A stretch of 64,000 nucleotides of DNA from Siphonodentalium dalli (GCA_032622095.1 CP136062.1:57056420-57120419); one strand, 5' to 3'; counted from the first letter of the stretch, positions 45,946 through 57,925 are shown. Program-made: numbers and translations. Notes: generated from the letters alone by a model not told the origin.

Positions 45946-47659
45946 CCGTGGGGTTGGGTTGGGTGGTCGATGGTGTAGGATCACTATATTTGACGGTATC
46001 AAGGGGTGGGGCAAGGTTTGAGTTGGTTTAGATGTGGATTTCAGCTAAATGTATTGGCATCTGGTGTTTGTCCTCAGGGCGGGCGGGCGGGGTCGTGTGA
46101 AGTGGTACAGAAGTATTATAGATAAACCGGTAATTTTAGACTCAGTGGGGTTCCATTATACGTTCCAAGTTCGCGATATTATTTATGGTTTTTTTCTATT
46201 CGTTGTCGTGAAGAGTGCGTTTAATGTGTGTGTATTTGGCCGGGTATAATAGAACGGTTTCGGATATTTTTTTTTTTTTTTCAAGTGGATCAGCGCGAAA
46301 CATTCCTGTGATCCACAGATGCCTCAGCGGTGTTCCCCTGTGTTGGGTGTTTTGCTTATTGTGCACTAATTACGTATTACAACCTCATCTTGTAACTTTC
46401 ACCATTGATCCAATTCGCGTGGAACTGAATGTATCTTCTGCTTTGTTCATAAGTATGTGTTTTCACTTCAAGAAAATAGGATATAGATATATATGGATTA
46501 TCAGATGCATGTAAGTATGCAGCCTTATGATAACAATCAAATCCACATTAGATATTATCGTATTTCCTTTCGCCTGTAGAGTCTCTACAGAACCATGCAG
46601 TATTGATCAACTGCTGTGCATCAGTTGGAAAATAAAGCTTTGAGATACACGTAGATCGTGTTGAGTTGTGGTGATTTTAGTTTATTCATGATTTGATCCA
46701 GTAGAGTGTCGGAGTAGACCAGTTTGAGATTCATTATTGACCTACTTTCCATTATAAATAAAAACATCTAAATGATGTTATGACTTTTATATAAATAGGA
46801 GAATGTTGCACATCGACTGGTTTGTGTTGGCCTTTTGACAGCCGATTACGACAATAATACTTTAGGCCCACCGATTGCGCTCCCAAAATTCAAAAATTGG
46901 AGCGTCGTATTAGTTAATAATTGATGACGTCACAACATCAGATATAGCATATATACGACACAAAGCGTCCGACTTTGGTTCGTTATTATCCATAACTAAT
47001 AACCAGTTATAAATGCAACACAAACTTCCGTTATTTCTCATAATAAAAAAACCGAATTCAATCAAACCGACTTGGAAAGGCCTAAGTAATCATTAAGAGG
47101 ATTATACACACCACTATACACAACCTACCGAAAACAATAGGTGTCTGCAAAACGGGACGATCCCCATTTAGAGTCATATACATGTAGATGGTATAGTCCC
47201 CGTTAATTTCTATAGGGGATATACTTTCACAAATATAGAAATAATATATATATACACATAATATTTTTTGCTGAATAGGTGCTCATGCTTCAGCAATAAT
47301 GACGATGGATACGTTTTGGTGAAGTTGGCGACACTGTCTAGCAATGCTGATAGCGCCAAGTATCCATTCCTGACTTTGGCATCACACTTTTGGGAAAGTT
47401 AAACGTCACTCGATGACAGGTTCCTATATGCATGGTGCCTCCCCCTTATATCCAGTATTTGTCCGAATGGTGCAAATTAGATTAGGACAATCTAAACTAT
47501 GTATCGTTATGTTTTTATCACGGATACGTCTATATGTAAGTTTTGTGAATACCGTGGTCATTTTTTTATCATCCTCCTCAACCCCCATCTCTCTCTATAC
47601 GACGCGCGGTGCGCAATAGGGATACGTTTGGTGAAATCAGCGACAAAAAAACAGTTTTA
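45946..47659. other. Gene-free DNA
   Basis: No supported gene. A full CRE-type palindrome TGACGTCA is at about 46925 in otherwise unremarkable sequence. A T run of about 18 lies at 46267. Open frames at 46049-46514 are T-rich and unrecognised. Confidence 0.45.
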
Positions 47660-49487
47660 GATGCTAAGTGTAGTCGAATATAGTATGGGCAATTCAACCC
47701 CATGTATATGTTAAGAGTAGTCGAATATAGTATGGGCCAATTCAACCCCATGTAGATGTTAAGTGTAGTCGAATATAGTATGGGCCAATTCAACCACATG
47801 TATATGTTAAGTGTAGTCGAATATAGTATGGGCCAATTAAACCCCATGTAGATGTTAAGTTTAGTCGAATATAGTATGGGCCAATTCAACCCCATGTAGA
47901 TGTTAAGTGTAGTCGAATATAGTATGGGCCAATTCAACCCCATGTAGATGTTAAGTGTAGTCGAATATAGTATGGGCCAATTCAACCCCATGTAGATGTT
48001 AAGTGTAGTCGAATATAATATGGGCCAATTCAACCCCATGTAGATGTTAAGTGTAGTCGAATATAGTATGGGCCAATTCAACCGCATGTAGATGTTAAGT
48101 GTAGTCGGGTATAGTATGGGCCAATTCAACCTCATGTAGATGTTAAGTGTAGTCGGGTATAGTATGGGCCAATTCAACCCAATGTAGATGTTAAGTGTAG
48201 TCGAATATATTATGGGCGAATTCAACCCCATGTAGATGTTAAGTGTAGTCGAATATAGTATGGGCCAATTCAACCCCATGTAGATGTTAAGTGTAGTCGA
48301 ATATAGTATGGGCCAATTCAACCCCATGTAGATGTTAAGTGTAGTCGAATATAGTATGGGCCAATTCAACCCCATGTAGATGTTAAGTGTAGTCGAATAT
48401 AGTATGGGCCAATTCAACCCCATGTATATGTTAAGTGTAGTCGAATATAGTATGGGCCAATTCAACCCCATGTAGATGTTAAGTGTAGTCGAATATAGAA
48501 TGGGCCAATTCAAACCCATGTAGATGTTAAGTGTAGTCGAATATAGTATGGGCCAATTCAACCCCATGTAGATGTTAAGTGTAGTCGAATATAGTATGGG
48601 CCAATTCAACCCCATGTAGATGTTAAGTGTAGTCGAATATAGTATGGGCCAATTCAACCCCATGTAGATGTTAAGTGTAGTCGAATATAGTATGGGCCAA
48701 TTCAACCCCATGTATATGTTAAGTGTAGTCGAATATAGTATGGGCCAATTCAACCCCATGGAGATGTTAAGTGTAGTCAGATATAGTATGGGCCAATTCA
48801 ACCCCATGGAGATGTTAAGTGTAGTCGAATATAGTATGGGCCAATTCAACCCCATGGAGATGTTAAGTGTAGTCAGATATAGTATGGGCCAATTCAACCC
48901 CATGTAGATGTTAAGTGTAGTCGAATATAGTATGGGCCAATTCAACCCCATGTAGATGTTAAGTGTAGTCGGGTATAGTATGGGCCAATTCAACCCCATG
49001 TAGATGTTAAGTGTAGTCGAATATAGTATGGGCTAATTCAACCCCATGTAGATGTTAAGTGTAGTCGAATATAGTATGGGCCAATTCAACCCCATGTAGA
49101 TGTTAAGTGTAGTCGAATATAGTATGGGCCAATTCAACCCCATGTAGATGTTAAGTGTAGTCGAATATAGTATGGGCCAATTCAACCCCATGTAGATGTT
49201 AAGTGTAGTCGAATATAGTATGGGCCAATTCAACCCCATGGAGATGTTAAGTGTAGTCAGATATAGTATGGGCCAATTCAACCCCATGTAGATGTTAAGT
49301 GTAGGCGAATATAGTATGGGCCAATTCAACCCCATGGAGATGTTAAGTGTAGTCGGATATAGTATGGGCCAATTCAACCCCATGTAGATGTTAAGTGTAG
49401 TCAGATATAGTATGGGCCAATTCAACCCCATGTAGATGTTAAGTGTAGGCGAATATAGTATGGGCCAATTCAACCCCATGTAGATGG
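47660..49487. repeat. 48-bp satellite, ~38 copies
   Basis: The unit joins AATATAGTATGGGCCAATTC, AACCCCATGTAGATGTTAAG and TGTAGTCG (48 bp). About 38 copies run head to tail with very low divergence. Variants are local: ATGGAGATG is linked to GTCAGATATA between about 48760 and 49370, and GTCGGGTATA clusters near 48110-48170. The first copy lacks one base. Because 48 is a multiple of three, the minus strand reads as 16-residue repeats (MGLNWPILYSTTLNIY) for 473 residues, broken once near 49033 by a single change that makes a stop. Confidence 0.97.
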
Positions 49488-49512
49488 AACATAAATGACC
49501 TTGGTTAACTGA

Positions 49513-50262
49513 CCCTGCTCATTTGCTATGATGCTAGTGGGTGCTGCTGAATTACTATGATGTTAGTGGGTGCTGCTGAATGACTATGGTGCTGGTGGGT
49601 GCTGCTCATTTGCTATGATGTTAGTGGGTGCTGCTGAATTACTATGATGTTAGTGGGTGCTGCTGAATTACTATGATGCTAGTGGGTGCTGCTGAATTAC
49701 TATGATGTTAGTGGGTGCTGCTGAATTACTATGATGTTAGTGGGTGCTGCTCATTTGCTATGATGTTAGTGGGTGCTGCTGAATTACTATGATGCTAGTG
49801 GGTGCTGCTCATTTGCTATGATGTTAGTGGGTGCTGCTGAATTACTATGATGTTAGTGGGTGCTGCTCATTTGCTATGATGTTAGTGGGTGCTGCTGAAT
49901 TACTATGATGTTAGTGGGTGCTGCTGAATTACTATGATGTTAGTGGGTGCTGCTCATTTGCTATGATGTTAGTGGGTGCTGCTGAATTACTATGATGTTA
50001 GTGGGTGCTGCTGAATTACTATGATGCTAGTGGGTGCTGCTGAATTACTATGATGTTAGTGGGTGCTGCTGAATTACTATGATGTTAGTGGGTGCTGCTC
50101 ATTTGCTATGATGTTAGTGGGTGCTGCTGAATTACTATGATGCTAGTGGGTGCTGCTCATTTGCTATGATGTTAGTGGGTGCTGCTGAATTACTATGATG
50201 CTGGTGGGTGCTGCTCATTTGCTATGATGTTAGTGGGTGCTGCTGAATTACTATGATGCTGC
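49513..50262 (+). repeat. 29-bp satellite, ~26 copies, higher-order structure
   Basis: Type A is GCTGCTGAATTACTATGATG plus TTAGTGGGT; type B has CATTTGC in place of GAATTAC. A third site is TTAG or CTAG. Units 4-11 (B, A, A-ctag, A, A, B, A-ctag, B) recur in the same order as units 16-23, a higher-order period of 12 units (348 bp). The array starts only about 25 bp after the 48-bp satellite. Confidence 0.95.
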
Positions 50263-51110
50263 TAGCTGAACACGATGCTGTTAAGTAAAATCACCGTTAT
50301 TGTATTGGTGTTGTTATTTTCGCGGTGCTGTCGGCACGTCTGCCTGTCCGTCTGTCTGGTCGTCTGTCCGCCCGTCTGGTCGTTCTCCCAAGGATGTACT
50401 TGTAAGGTGCGAAGAATTTAGCAAAAAATATATTTAATATTGATTTTATTTCTGACGTTTTTCGTCAATATAATCTTACCAAAAAGAATGAATATTTCTA
50501 AATTAACTGTCTAGAGAAAACATATATTTCGAAGAACGTATCTTTGACGAAATAAACGGAGATGTCAAAACAATTCTCCGTTATGCGAATTCGGGGTTGC
50601 ACCTCACGAGTGGGTTTTTGGCGGAGAACAATATAATGTACACAAAAAGTGTATGTTGGTGCAACTTAGTGGGTATGTTTGCGTGTCAGTCCGTGCGTTA
50701 ACATTTCTGGTGTCCGTACAAGAACTCACATTTGGATTCTGTTTATTGATTGTTTATTTGTACAATATTTACAAACATAATGCTAATAGAGAATTATTTA
50801 GAAAATACACATGATTATAGTGTACAGGAGCGGCATGGCCAAATAGGCCGTCTTCCTTCCTTGTTTGATCTGAACCAACGTTGGTACATGTGTTTCCCAG
50901 ATAAATTGTATACTTCGAATATGGTTTTTGTCTAATTATGTGTACATGAGTTACGGCCCTTTTTTATAATTTGCACAATTTCATAACATTTTGGATCCAC
51001 ACCGATAACTCCTTGTTGGATTATTGTATCTGAACCAAAGTTGGTACGTCTTTCCCAGCTAAATATACATGGAAAGTTCGAATATGAGTTATGTCAAGTT
51101 ATCTGTAGAT
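50263..51110 (+). repeat. Dispersed repeat with ~180-bp duplicated block
   Basis: A CTGTCCGTCTGTCTGGTCG stretch (50345-50395) is followed, further on, by two copies of GATCTGAACCAACGTTGGTA / TATCTGAACCAAAGTTGGTA at about 50867 and 51027. Each continues with TTTCCCAG, AAAT, TTCGAATATG and GTACATGAG/GTAGATGAG. The style matches mollusc repeats. No gene. Confidence 0.5.
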
Positions 51111-51204
51111 GAGCTATACTGCCATTTAGCCACTTAATTCACCTGATTTAATAACAGTTTATAAGTATACGGGAGTACAGAAGTTTTTCTTAGCAGCATA
51201 ATTT

Positions 51205-51290
51205 TGTTCTGCCAACATCATAGTAATTCATTGGGACCCACCAACACCATAACAATTTAGCAGGACCACTTAACCACCTAACATCAGGTG
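51205..51290 (-). repeat. Solitary monomers of the 29-bp family, inverted
   Basis: GCCAACATCATAGTAATTCA, TTGGGACCCACCAACACCAT and AACAATTTAGCAGGACC invert the 29-bp units at 49513-50262 with divergence. Similar solitary monomers border 7855-8645 and occur at 32280-32330. Confidence 0.6.
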
Positions 51291-51664
51291 ATAACTGTTA
51301 TGGTTCAATATATTATGCAAGGAAAACGATCCGTTCTGTAAATATAATCAGTGAGTGCATGATATCACGTATAGATAACATATGTGTACTTAGTATCCGC
51401 GCGAAGTCCAAGCGGTTAACACAGTATAACTGACATGCGCACAGATACTTAAAACACGACCCAACGCGATGCATAACACTGCAACGGGGCCTTGTTCCTT
51501 TCTTGACATAAGATAACATTCTTTCACTGATATATATCATGTAGAAGATTGGGTCAAAATCCAGGAATATTTGAACGAACTGTTCGTCAACTTAAAATCT
51601 GGTATTTTCGCAGGTGAACAAAACTTGAAGAATAATAAAATGACCACGGAATTTTTTGACATTT

Positions 51665-53380
51665 GAAATTATTCCTTATTCCTTATTCCTTATTCTCAAA
51701 AATGTCTCTTTCGGACGATTTGACGGTATGTGTGGGTGGCCTGCCCCAAATACCCCCTTGAAACACCGCGACCCCCCCCCCCCCCCCCCACCCATCATCC
51801 CAGTTGGGTACCACCCCGAGGAGGTGAAAATGGGATATGGACCATTTTAGAGAACGGTAGGGATTTCAAACGATTTGACGGCATGTTTGTGTGGCCCGCC
51901 CCAAATACCCCCCATAAACACCCGACCCACAACCCATCACCACCGGGGGTAACTCCCCGAGTGGGTAAAAATGGGGTATGGACCATTTTCTAGAACGGTA
52001 AGGATTTCGGCCGATTTGACGGTATGTGCATGTGGGTGGCCCGCCCCAAATACCCCTTATAGAAACACACCACCCATCACCCCGGTGGTACCACCCGAGG
52101 GGTGAACATGGGACATGGACCATTTTCGAGAACGGTAAAGATTTCGACCGAATTGACAGCATGGGTGGGTGGCCCGCCGCAGATACCCCATAGAAACACC
52201 CCGACCCCGACCATCACCCCGGGGGATACCACTCCGAGGGGGTAAAACTGGAGTTTGGGCCATTTTCGAGAACAGTAAGGATTTCGGCCGATTTGAAGGC
52301 GTGGGTGGGTTGCCCCTTAGAAACACCCCGACCCCACCCATCACCCCCGGCGTACCACCCTGATGAGGTGAAAATGGATCAACGCCAGACAGATTGTGCT
52401 GACGCCCAATTTGTGGCCGGTTATAATGGGTTACTTCGGTACTTCTTTGGTGGCTATGGACGAATTCATACCAATAGGGGCCACAAATATGATAGATCTC
52501 CCACAATCGGAAATTCAGCAACATTTTTGGGTCAGTTTTGATGCCAGATTTTAATTACGCCCAACGTGTGGCCGGGCATAATAAACTAGCGAGGACATTT
52601 TTTGTATAGTGATTTGCCCAAATACACGGACCGCCCTTTGATCAGAACTTGACACGGGCTGCATCAGCATGCATGGTGGTACCCCCGGGGTGGTGGTGGG
52701 GGTCGGGTGGTACCCCCGGGGTGAGGAGTGATGTGTTTCTAGTGGGTATTTGGGGGCCATCCACAGATGTCGTCAAATTGGCACACATTTTTACCGTTCT
52801 CGAAAATGGTCCTTACCCCATTCTCACCCCCTCGGGATGTACCCCCGGTGTAATGGTGGGGGTATGGTGTTTCTATGGAGGTATTTGGGACGGGCCACCC
52901 ACCCATGCCGTCAAATTGGTCCAAATCCTTACCGTTCTCGAAAATGGTCCATATCCCATTCTCACCCCCTCGGGTGGTATACCACCGGGGTGATGGTTGT
53001 GGTCGGGGTGTTTCCAGGGGGTATTTGGGGCGGGTCCACGCACATATGCCGTCAAATCGACCGAAATCCTTGCCGTTCTCGAAAATGGTCCATACCCCAT
53101 TTTTACCCCCTCGGGGTGGTACCCCCCGGAGATGGGTGGGGGTCGGGGTGTTTCTATGGGTATTTTTGGCGAGCCACCCACTCATGCCGTCAAATCGTTT
53201 GAAATCCTTACCGTTCTCGAAAATGGTCCATACTCCATTTTCACCCCCTCGGTGAACCCCCCACCGGTGATGGTGGGGGGGGGGGGTCGGGTGTTTCTAT
53301 GGGGTATTTGGGGGCGGGCCACCCACACATACGGCCGAAAGAGATGTTTGAGAATAAGGAATAAGGAATAGGGATTAAGT
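51665..53380. mobile_element. Giant foldback element, arms of ~138-bp tandem units
   Basis: The left arm has five units with CGATTTGACGG-type anchors at about 51717, 51869, 52003, 52147 and 52282. The right arm has inverse anchors (GCCGTCAAAT) at about 52770, 52908, 53047 and 53185, plus an outermost unit. Each unit carries TCGAGAACGGTAAGGATTTC and GTACCACCCCGAGG-like lines. The outer ends are TTCCTTATTCCTTATTC with TCTCAAAAATGTCTC, mirrored by GAATAAGGAATAAGGAATAG. A spacer of about 260 bp (52385-52645) separates the arms. All open frames here are products of GC-rich repeats. Confidence 0.88.
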
Positions 53381-54125
53381 TCCAAATGCCATGCTCGTAA
53401 ATGTTTTGCTTTATCTGTTTGAGAGGGCTACTTCTTACATAATTAGTAAAAATTCTGTATAATACTGAAACTAAATTACTGCAAGTATTTGTTTGGCTTG
53501 GGACGTGAAAAATAACAACTTTCATTTGAGGAAGTCAGCACCCCAGCCTCATGCAGCGCTGTTGATTTTGATTTTCATTCTACTATCATAACTGTCTGTC
53601 TGCTAGAAAATCTACTATTACAAACTTACAAACAATTTTGTGAGCTTTCAAGAGGTCACGCAGTGTCACATTCAGATGTCAGTTGAAAATATAAACTAGG
53701 CTTGACAAAACGGCCACAGAATGGCCCAAATTTTAAAAAGAAGTAAATTTGCAGTAACGTGTGATATTTGACATGCATGAATACATGTGTATGTACCAGT
53801 CCCTTCTAGTATACATATACGCATGTACCGTAAACAATACATTTATAGCATACATGTACACATTCCCCAATGTATAACAGTGTTTCTATTCATGGAGATA
53901 GAGAATTAGTGAACTTGTCTACATGTACATGTAATTCAAGTGAAAATGGTAAAACCAAATGTTATATTGACATTTGGGGTGCCACATATTAGACATGTGC
54001 ATTCCAGCGTTACTTAGGATTCGGACCCTTCCTACATGTAGCTGTTCAATCATGCAGCCTCCTTAAAAACATTTACAAATATAATATATAAATGCGAATG
54101 TGTGTGTCACTCTCTTTCTCTCTAT
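53381..54125. other. Gene-free DNA
   Basis: No gene. ACATGTACATGTA-type words are frequent. Confidence 0.4.
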
Positions 54126-54770
54126 GTATGTTCCTTAAAGCCATCCACATTTCTGCAGCGATTGCGATGAAAGTTGGCATGGATATGTATTTCGGCACTC
54201 CGGGTAACATGGTCTGGGATACCGTCTCTGTCCGACGTCGCGTTGTGACATCATATCCGCACGGGTAAACCGGTTTCTCTGGAACTAGTGCCAGGATCGC
54301 ACTGAAATTTGGTACGGGTGTTTATTTCGCCCCTCCGAGTAACATGTACTGGGTCCAGACTCCGCCCAACGTTGGCGTTTGACGTTACAGGGGTATGTAA
54401 AATCCGCACGGGCAAGCGGTTTCTCTGGAACTACGGGCCGGATCGCACTGAAATTTGGTACGGGCGTGTAATACGGCACTCGGGTAACATGAGCTTGCTC
54501 CGGACTCCATTTTGACGTTACGACATCATTTTCTGCACAGACAAAATGGTTTCTCGCAAACCATTAGGCCGATTGTACTGAAATTTGGTGACTCCTACAA
54601 TGTCGCGTTTTAACGTTATGACATCATATTCACACGAGCATCGCGGGTCTCAGAAACTACTGGTCGGATCTCACTGAAACGTTGTGTGGTCATGTATTTA
54701 GAGCCATTGTTAGCCCTCCGGGTAACATGGGCTTAGTCTCGACTCTTCCCAACGCCGCCATTATTTTCTA
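54126..54770 (+). repeat. Degenerate CTGAAATTTGGT tandem repeat
   Basis: About four to five units carry GGATCGCACTGAAATTTGGT, a GGGTAACATG line, CCAACGTTGGCGTT-like words, and CGGTTTCTCTGGAACTA. Spacing is about 145 bp between the two best copies and shorter for the others. The words resemble the ends of retro-type repeats, but I see no complete element. Confidence 0.65.
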
Positions 54771-55603
54771 CCTTATCAGAACACAGTACCGTAACATGAA
54801 ACACTCTTTAATATTCATATAGTACATATATGTGATATTTAAAAGACCAATTTGGTATCGTATACCGATAGCTGGAATTTTTGTGGAGTATTTGGTATTT
54901 AATATGTACATGTATTTGTAGCTAATTAAAAATGCCCCACCTGGTCTGACACCAAATTGGTCAAAATGTCATATTTCAAAGCCAATTTTCTGCTCGTCGC
55001 AATGTGTATTGTTTATTGGAAACTGTACATGTACATTTGTATCACAACAACCTCATAAGAACATCCAACTTAAAGACCCTTTGATAGGGGCATCCTGGGG
55101 ATAAATATATGACTTATGTTTTATGAATGGTCCCAGTCTGAGTAAACTCATACCTAAATATTCATTACAACATTGAATATTAGGTCTGACGGATAACATC
55201 GCTATCTCATTTCCAAGTCCTCGGGATTCCGTAATCTGATTGATTGCGGAAATTATTTTCCGTCCAATGAAACCGTATGGGTTAATAAACAAGTGTTAGT
55301 GGGCGGAGACTCCCATAATGTCACCTCTAAATATAGTAACAGAGCGGAATTTCGTCCGTACGATTCCGATTAATTTGAAGGATGTGCTGGACCTGATAGA
55401 TTGGCCTGCGTATGGTACCAACTTGGCCTCCAATAATTATAAATAGAACTCACTCATGTCCGTGTATTTGATTTACTTTATTGTAACATGGTTTGCAAAT
55501 CAAATTATTTGTCGTAAAAAAAGTCATCTGAAAGTTAAACCATGGACGTATATAAATATAGATCGATGGTTAAACACCGAGGAAATGACTTAATTTCATG
55601 CTT
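54771..55603. other. Gene-free DNA
   Basis: Nothing supported. Confidence 0.4.
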
Positions 55604-55792
55604 TTAAATAGTTCTAAAGGCGACTAAAGCATCATTTTTGATGACGACCTTATTTTTTGCTCTCGGATGCAGCTTTCCCGTTAATGCAGCGAGTTCATCT
55701 CCCGAAAAAGAATAGTCGCACACACGACAAATATTATCTTCTGTAAGTTTATGTCGCGACACAGGCCTTCTATGGGTTGATGAGTCGGCCAT
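55604..55792 (-). CDS. Candidate first exon of an unrecognised gene
   Basis: On the minus strand the second ATG of the frame (55792, context AACAATGGCC) gives a 62-residue peptide beginning MADSSTHRRPVSRHKLTED, then NICRVCDYSFSG with a C-x2-C pair, then KLHPRAKNKVV. It is hydrophilic, balanced in composition and unlike the AT-driven frames around it. A weak donor, AAG/GTCGTC, lies at 55648, so the exon may end there rather than at the stop. Upstream, E-box and CRE sites are close to the start. The paired cysteines could open a zinc-binding fold, but the partners are not in this exon. No later exon is identified to the left. Confidence 0.4.
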   Translation of the reverse strand: MADSSTHRRPVSRHKLTEDNICRVCDYSFSGDELAALTGKLHPRAKNKVVIKNDALVAFRTI

Positions 55793-55817
55793 TGTTATTG
55801 TGAAGTACAACAAATAA

Positions 55818-55870
55818 CACGTGGGGACACCTGTCAATCATCGATGTAATTTTAAAAATCCGTGACGTCA
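55818..55870 (-). promoter_or_regulatory. E-box and full CRE upstream of the candidate exon
   Basis: CACGTG lies at 55818-55823 and the palindrome TGACGTCA at 55863-55870, that is 26-78 bases upstream of the ATG at 55792. A CRE and an E-box close to a start are typical of a core promoter region. Both are short and could be chance. Confidence 0.35.
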
Positions 55871-56342
55871 TTTTGGGGAAGCTCTTCGCTGAATAGAAAT
55901 GGTTTTGGCGACATTAGCTCCAGACTCTATATTTCAAATATAGAGTCGACGTTCACCCAGACTGGAATGGTCCTTGGTCATCATAAATAGATGGGGTAAT
56001 AATTCATTATGGATGGAATAATACCACACTGGCACTAGTGGGTGAACTGAATTCAAAACTTAAATTCAGTGTACATGACATTGTGTCTGACACTGGAATC
56101 TTGATATACAACTATCGGCACATACATGTACTGTGAATGGTTTTAATGGCTGGATCTCATTGAACCGTATTCTGGTATGCAGGCATCCCTCATAATTAGC
56201 TATAGCAAAGGGCAATACTGTCGAAACCGATATCGAATTTCATGCATTTCTAAAGAAATACCATAGATGAAAAATGCCATTTTCAAGGACTGTTTCGTGA
56301 AATTCATGTAGCAATCATACAGGGCTCAATTATCAGGTTTAA
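55871..56342. other. Gene-free DNA
   Basis: Nothing supported except a short mirror at 55925-55950 (CTATATTTCAAATATAGAG). Confidence 0.4.
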
Positions 56343-56688
56343 AGGCATATATGGCCTTCGTGGTGGATATGCACCCATTAAAACTGCCATAAACAAAAAT
56401 AATATTAAAATATAGACATATTTTATTCTTGTACCAATCATCAATATCAAGTCAATGTCAAGTTTGTATGCTGTGCTGTGTAAACAAAAGCCAGATTCTG
56501 TAACATTTCAGGCCGTTGTTTACATAACAAAGCATACACACTTGACAATAATATACTATTTACACAATATTTGATTGGTATAAGAAAAAAGTATGTCTAT
56601 ATTATTTTAATATTCTTTTTGTTATGGCGGTTTTAACGGAAGTGACTTTTTTTAACAGCAATACTCACCGTGGAGGCCATCCGTGCCT
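56343..56688. mobile_element. Foldback element with GGCC(T/A) ends, TTAA-like target
   Basis: The left arm runs AGGCATATATGGCCTTCGTG, CCATAAACAAAAATAATATT, TAGACATATTTTATTCTTGT and AAGTTTGTATGCTGTGCTGT. The right arm inverts it: ACAAAGCATACACACTTGAC, AAGTATGTCTATATTATTTT, TTATGGCGGTTTTAACGG, GGAGGCCATCCGTGCCT. TTAA precedes at 56339-56342; the right flank reads TAG, so the duplication is not exact. A half copy is at 35180-35395. Confidence 0.78.
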
Positions 56689-56803
56689 TAGTGTGTGTCA
56701 GATCACATTGGACAGATTGGGCACCAGTTTATTAAATACTTGAAATACCCAGCAAACTTCATTTTTATTTTGAAAAATGTATGTTGTAAAATATGTTAAT
56801 TAA

Positions 56804-56930
56804 AGGGGTACTTTACACTAAATATGGCCATTTATGTGACTATCTCCTGTTATACTAAGCAGAATATATGCAACAAATGAATGGATTTGAGCCATGGATT
56901 AGTGCAAAATACACCCGTGTGCTCTTATAA
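56804..56930 (+). mobile_element. Family B MITE, left half
   Basis: TTAA (56800-56803) is followed by AGGGGTACTTTACACTAAAT, ATGTGACTATCTCC, ATATATGCAACAAATGAATG and TTTGAGCCATGG. The copy stops near the palindrome centre. Confidence 0.82.
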
Positions 56931-57700
56931 ATATTAAGACGTAGACTCTAGACACAATACCGTAACATATAAAGCATTGGCGATACATTGGTCAAGTTTG
57001 CATACCTGTTGTCCTTGTGCAGAATATCAATATAAAAAATGGCTGCCATCTTGTACGCCATCTTGGATTTATACCTTCCCAATCTAGTATTTTAACTAAA
57101 TTAACGATATTGTTTGGGTCACTGGAGGGTTCTACACATTATGACACCGTATGACGTTCATTTATTCTTTGATACAATCTACATGGATCCCTCTATTTGA
57201 ATAATTATAACATTTGGGGAGGGTGAAGTTTTTGTCGATTATTTCGCCAGTTGGAAAGATCTAATAGGTGTTTTAATACCATTATGTTGGGAATATTCTA
57301 CCATTTTAAAAATTATATAGCATGAAAGAACATGACATATGTTGTATATTTGAATGTATGTTGTATATTTGAATGTAGTTGATGCCTGGCACTTTGTCTG
57401 AATCGTCATGAAATTTTGACGCGTGACGTTACATTCTTTACCATGACGTCACAAAATCAGAACGAAAGCAGAAAAACAATGTTGAATCAGATTAAGTGTC
57501 AACATTTGCCCCACAAATGTGCGCAGATATTTCATTGATTCCCATTTTGGTGCCCGGTTAGCCAGTTGTCTATTGCCAGTCACCCACTGAAAACATGTCA
57601 ATTTATCGGTAGGGTACCCTATGAAACATAGCATATATCGATATTTTGTCACCTGTCTCGGCTGGGCGTCCTCTGAATTCTTAAACTAGACTAATTTTCC
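56931..57700. other. Gene-free DNA
   Basis: No supported gene. ATATGTTGTATATTTGAATG is directly duplicated near 57339-57375. Confidence 0.45.
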
Positions 57701-57925
57701 CATAAGAAAATGATGGTCGCCCAAATTTCCCCGATGTGCGACACCTAACTCCAGCACCGCAATAACTAATAATGATAACGGAATATGCGACCACCACTGC
57801 TGCAGTGCCGCTGCATGGCATTACGTAATATGACATGTTCACTGGTACACCGGGAGTACAATCATGATGCATTACGTAATATGACATGTTCACTGGCACA
57901 CCGGGAGTACAATCATGATGCACCC
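57701..57925 (+). repeat. Dispersed repeat with 55-bp direct duplication
   Basis: GCATTACGTAATATGACATG, TTCACTGG(T/C)ACACCGGGAG and TACAATCATGAT occur twice in tandem (57817-57921). The preceding line (AACGGAATATG and GACCACCACTGCTGC) plus one unit recurs at 59715-59805. Confidence 0.75.

Noticed and set aside
2411-50262. Regular short repeats (30, 29, 48 bp) as CRISPR arrays
   Set aside because: The units are directly abutting with no unique spacers, and the context is a eukaryotic genome.
51656-53385. Multiple proline/glycine-rich frames on both strands
   Set aside because: All are readings of the GC-rich foldback arms and mirror each other.
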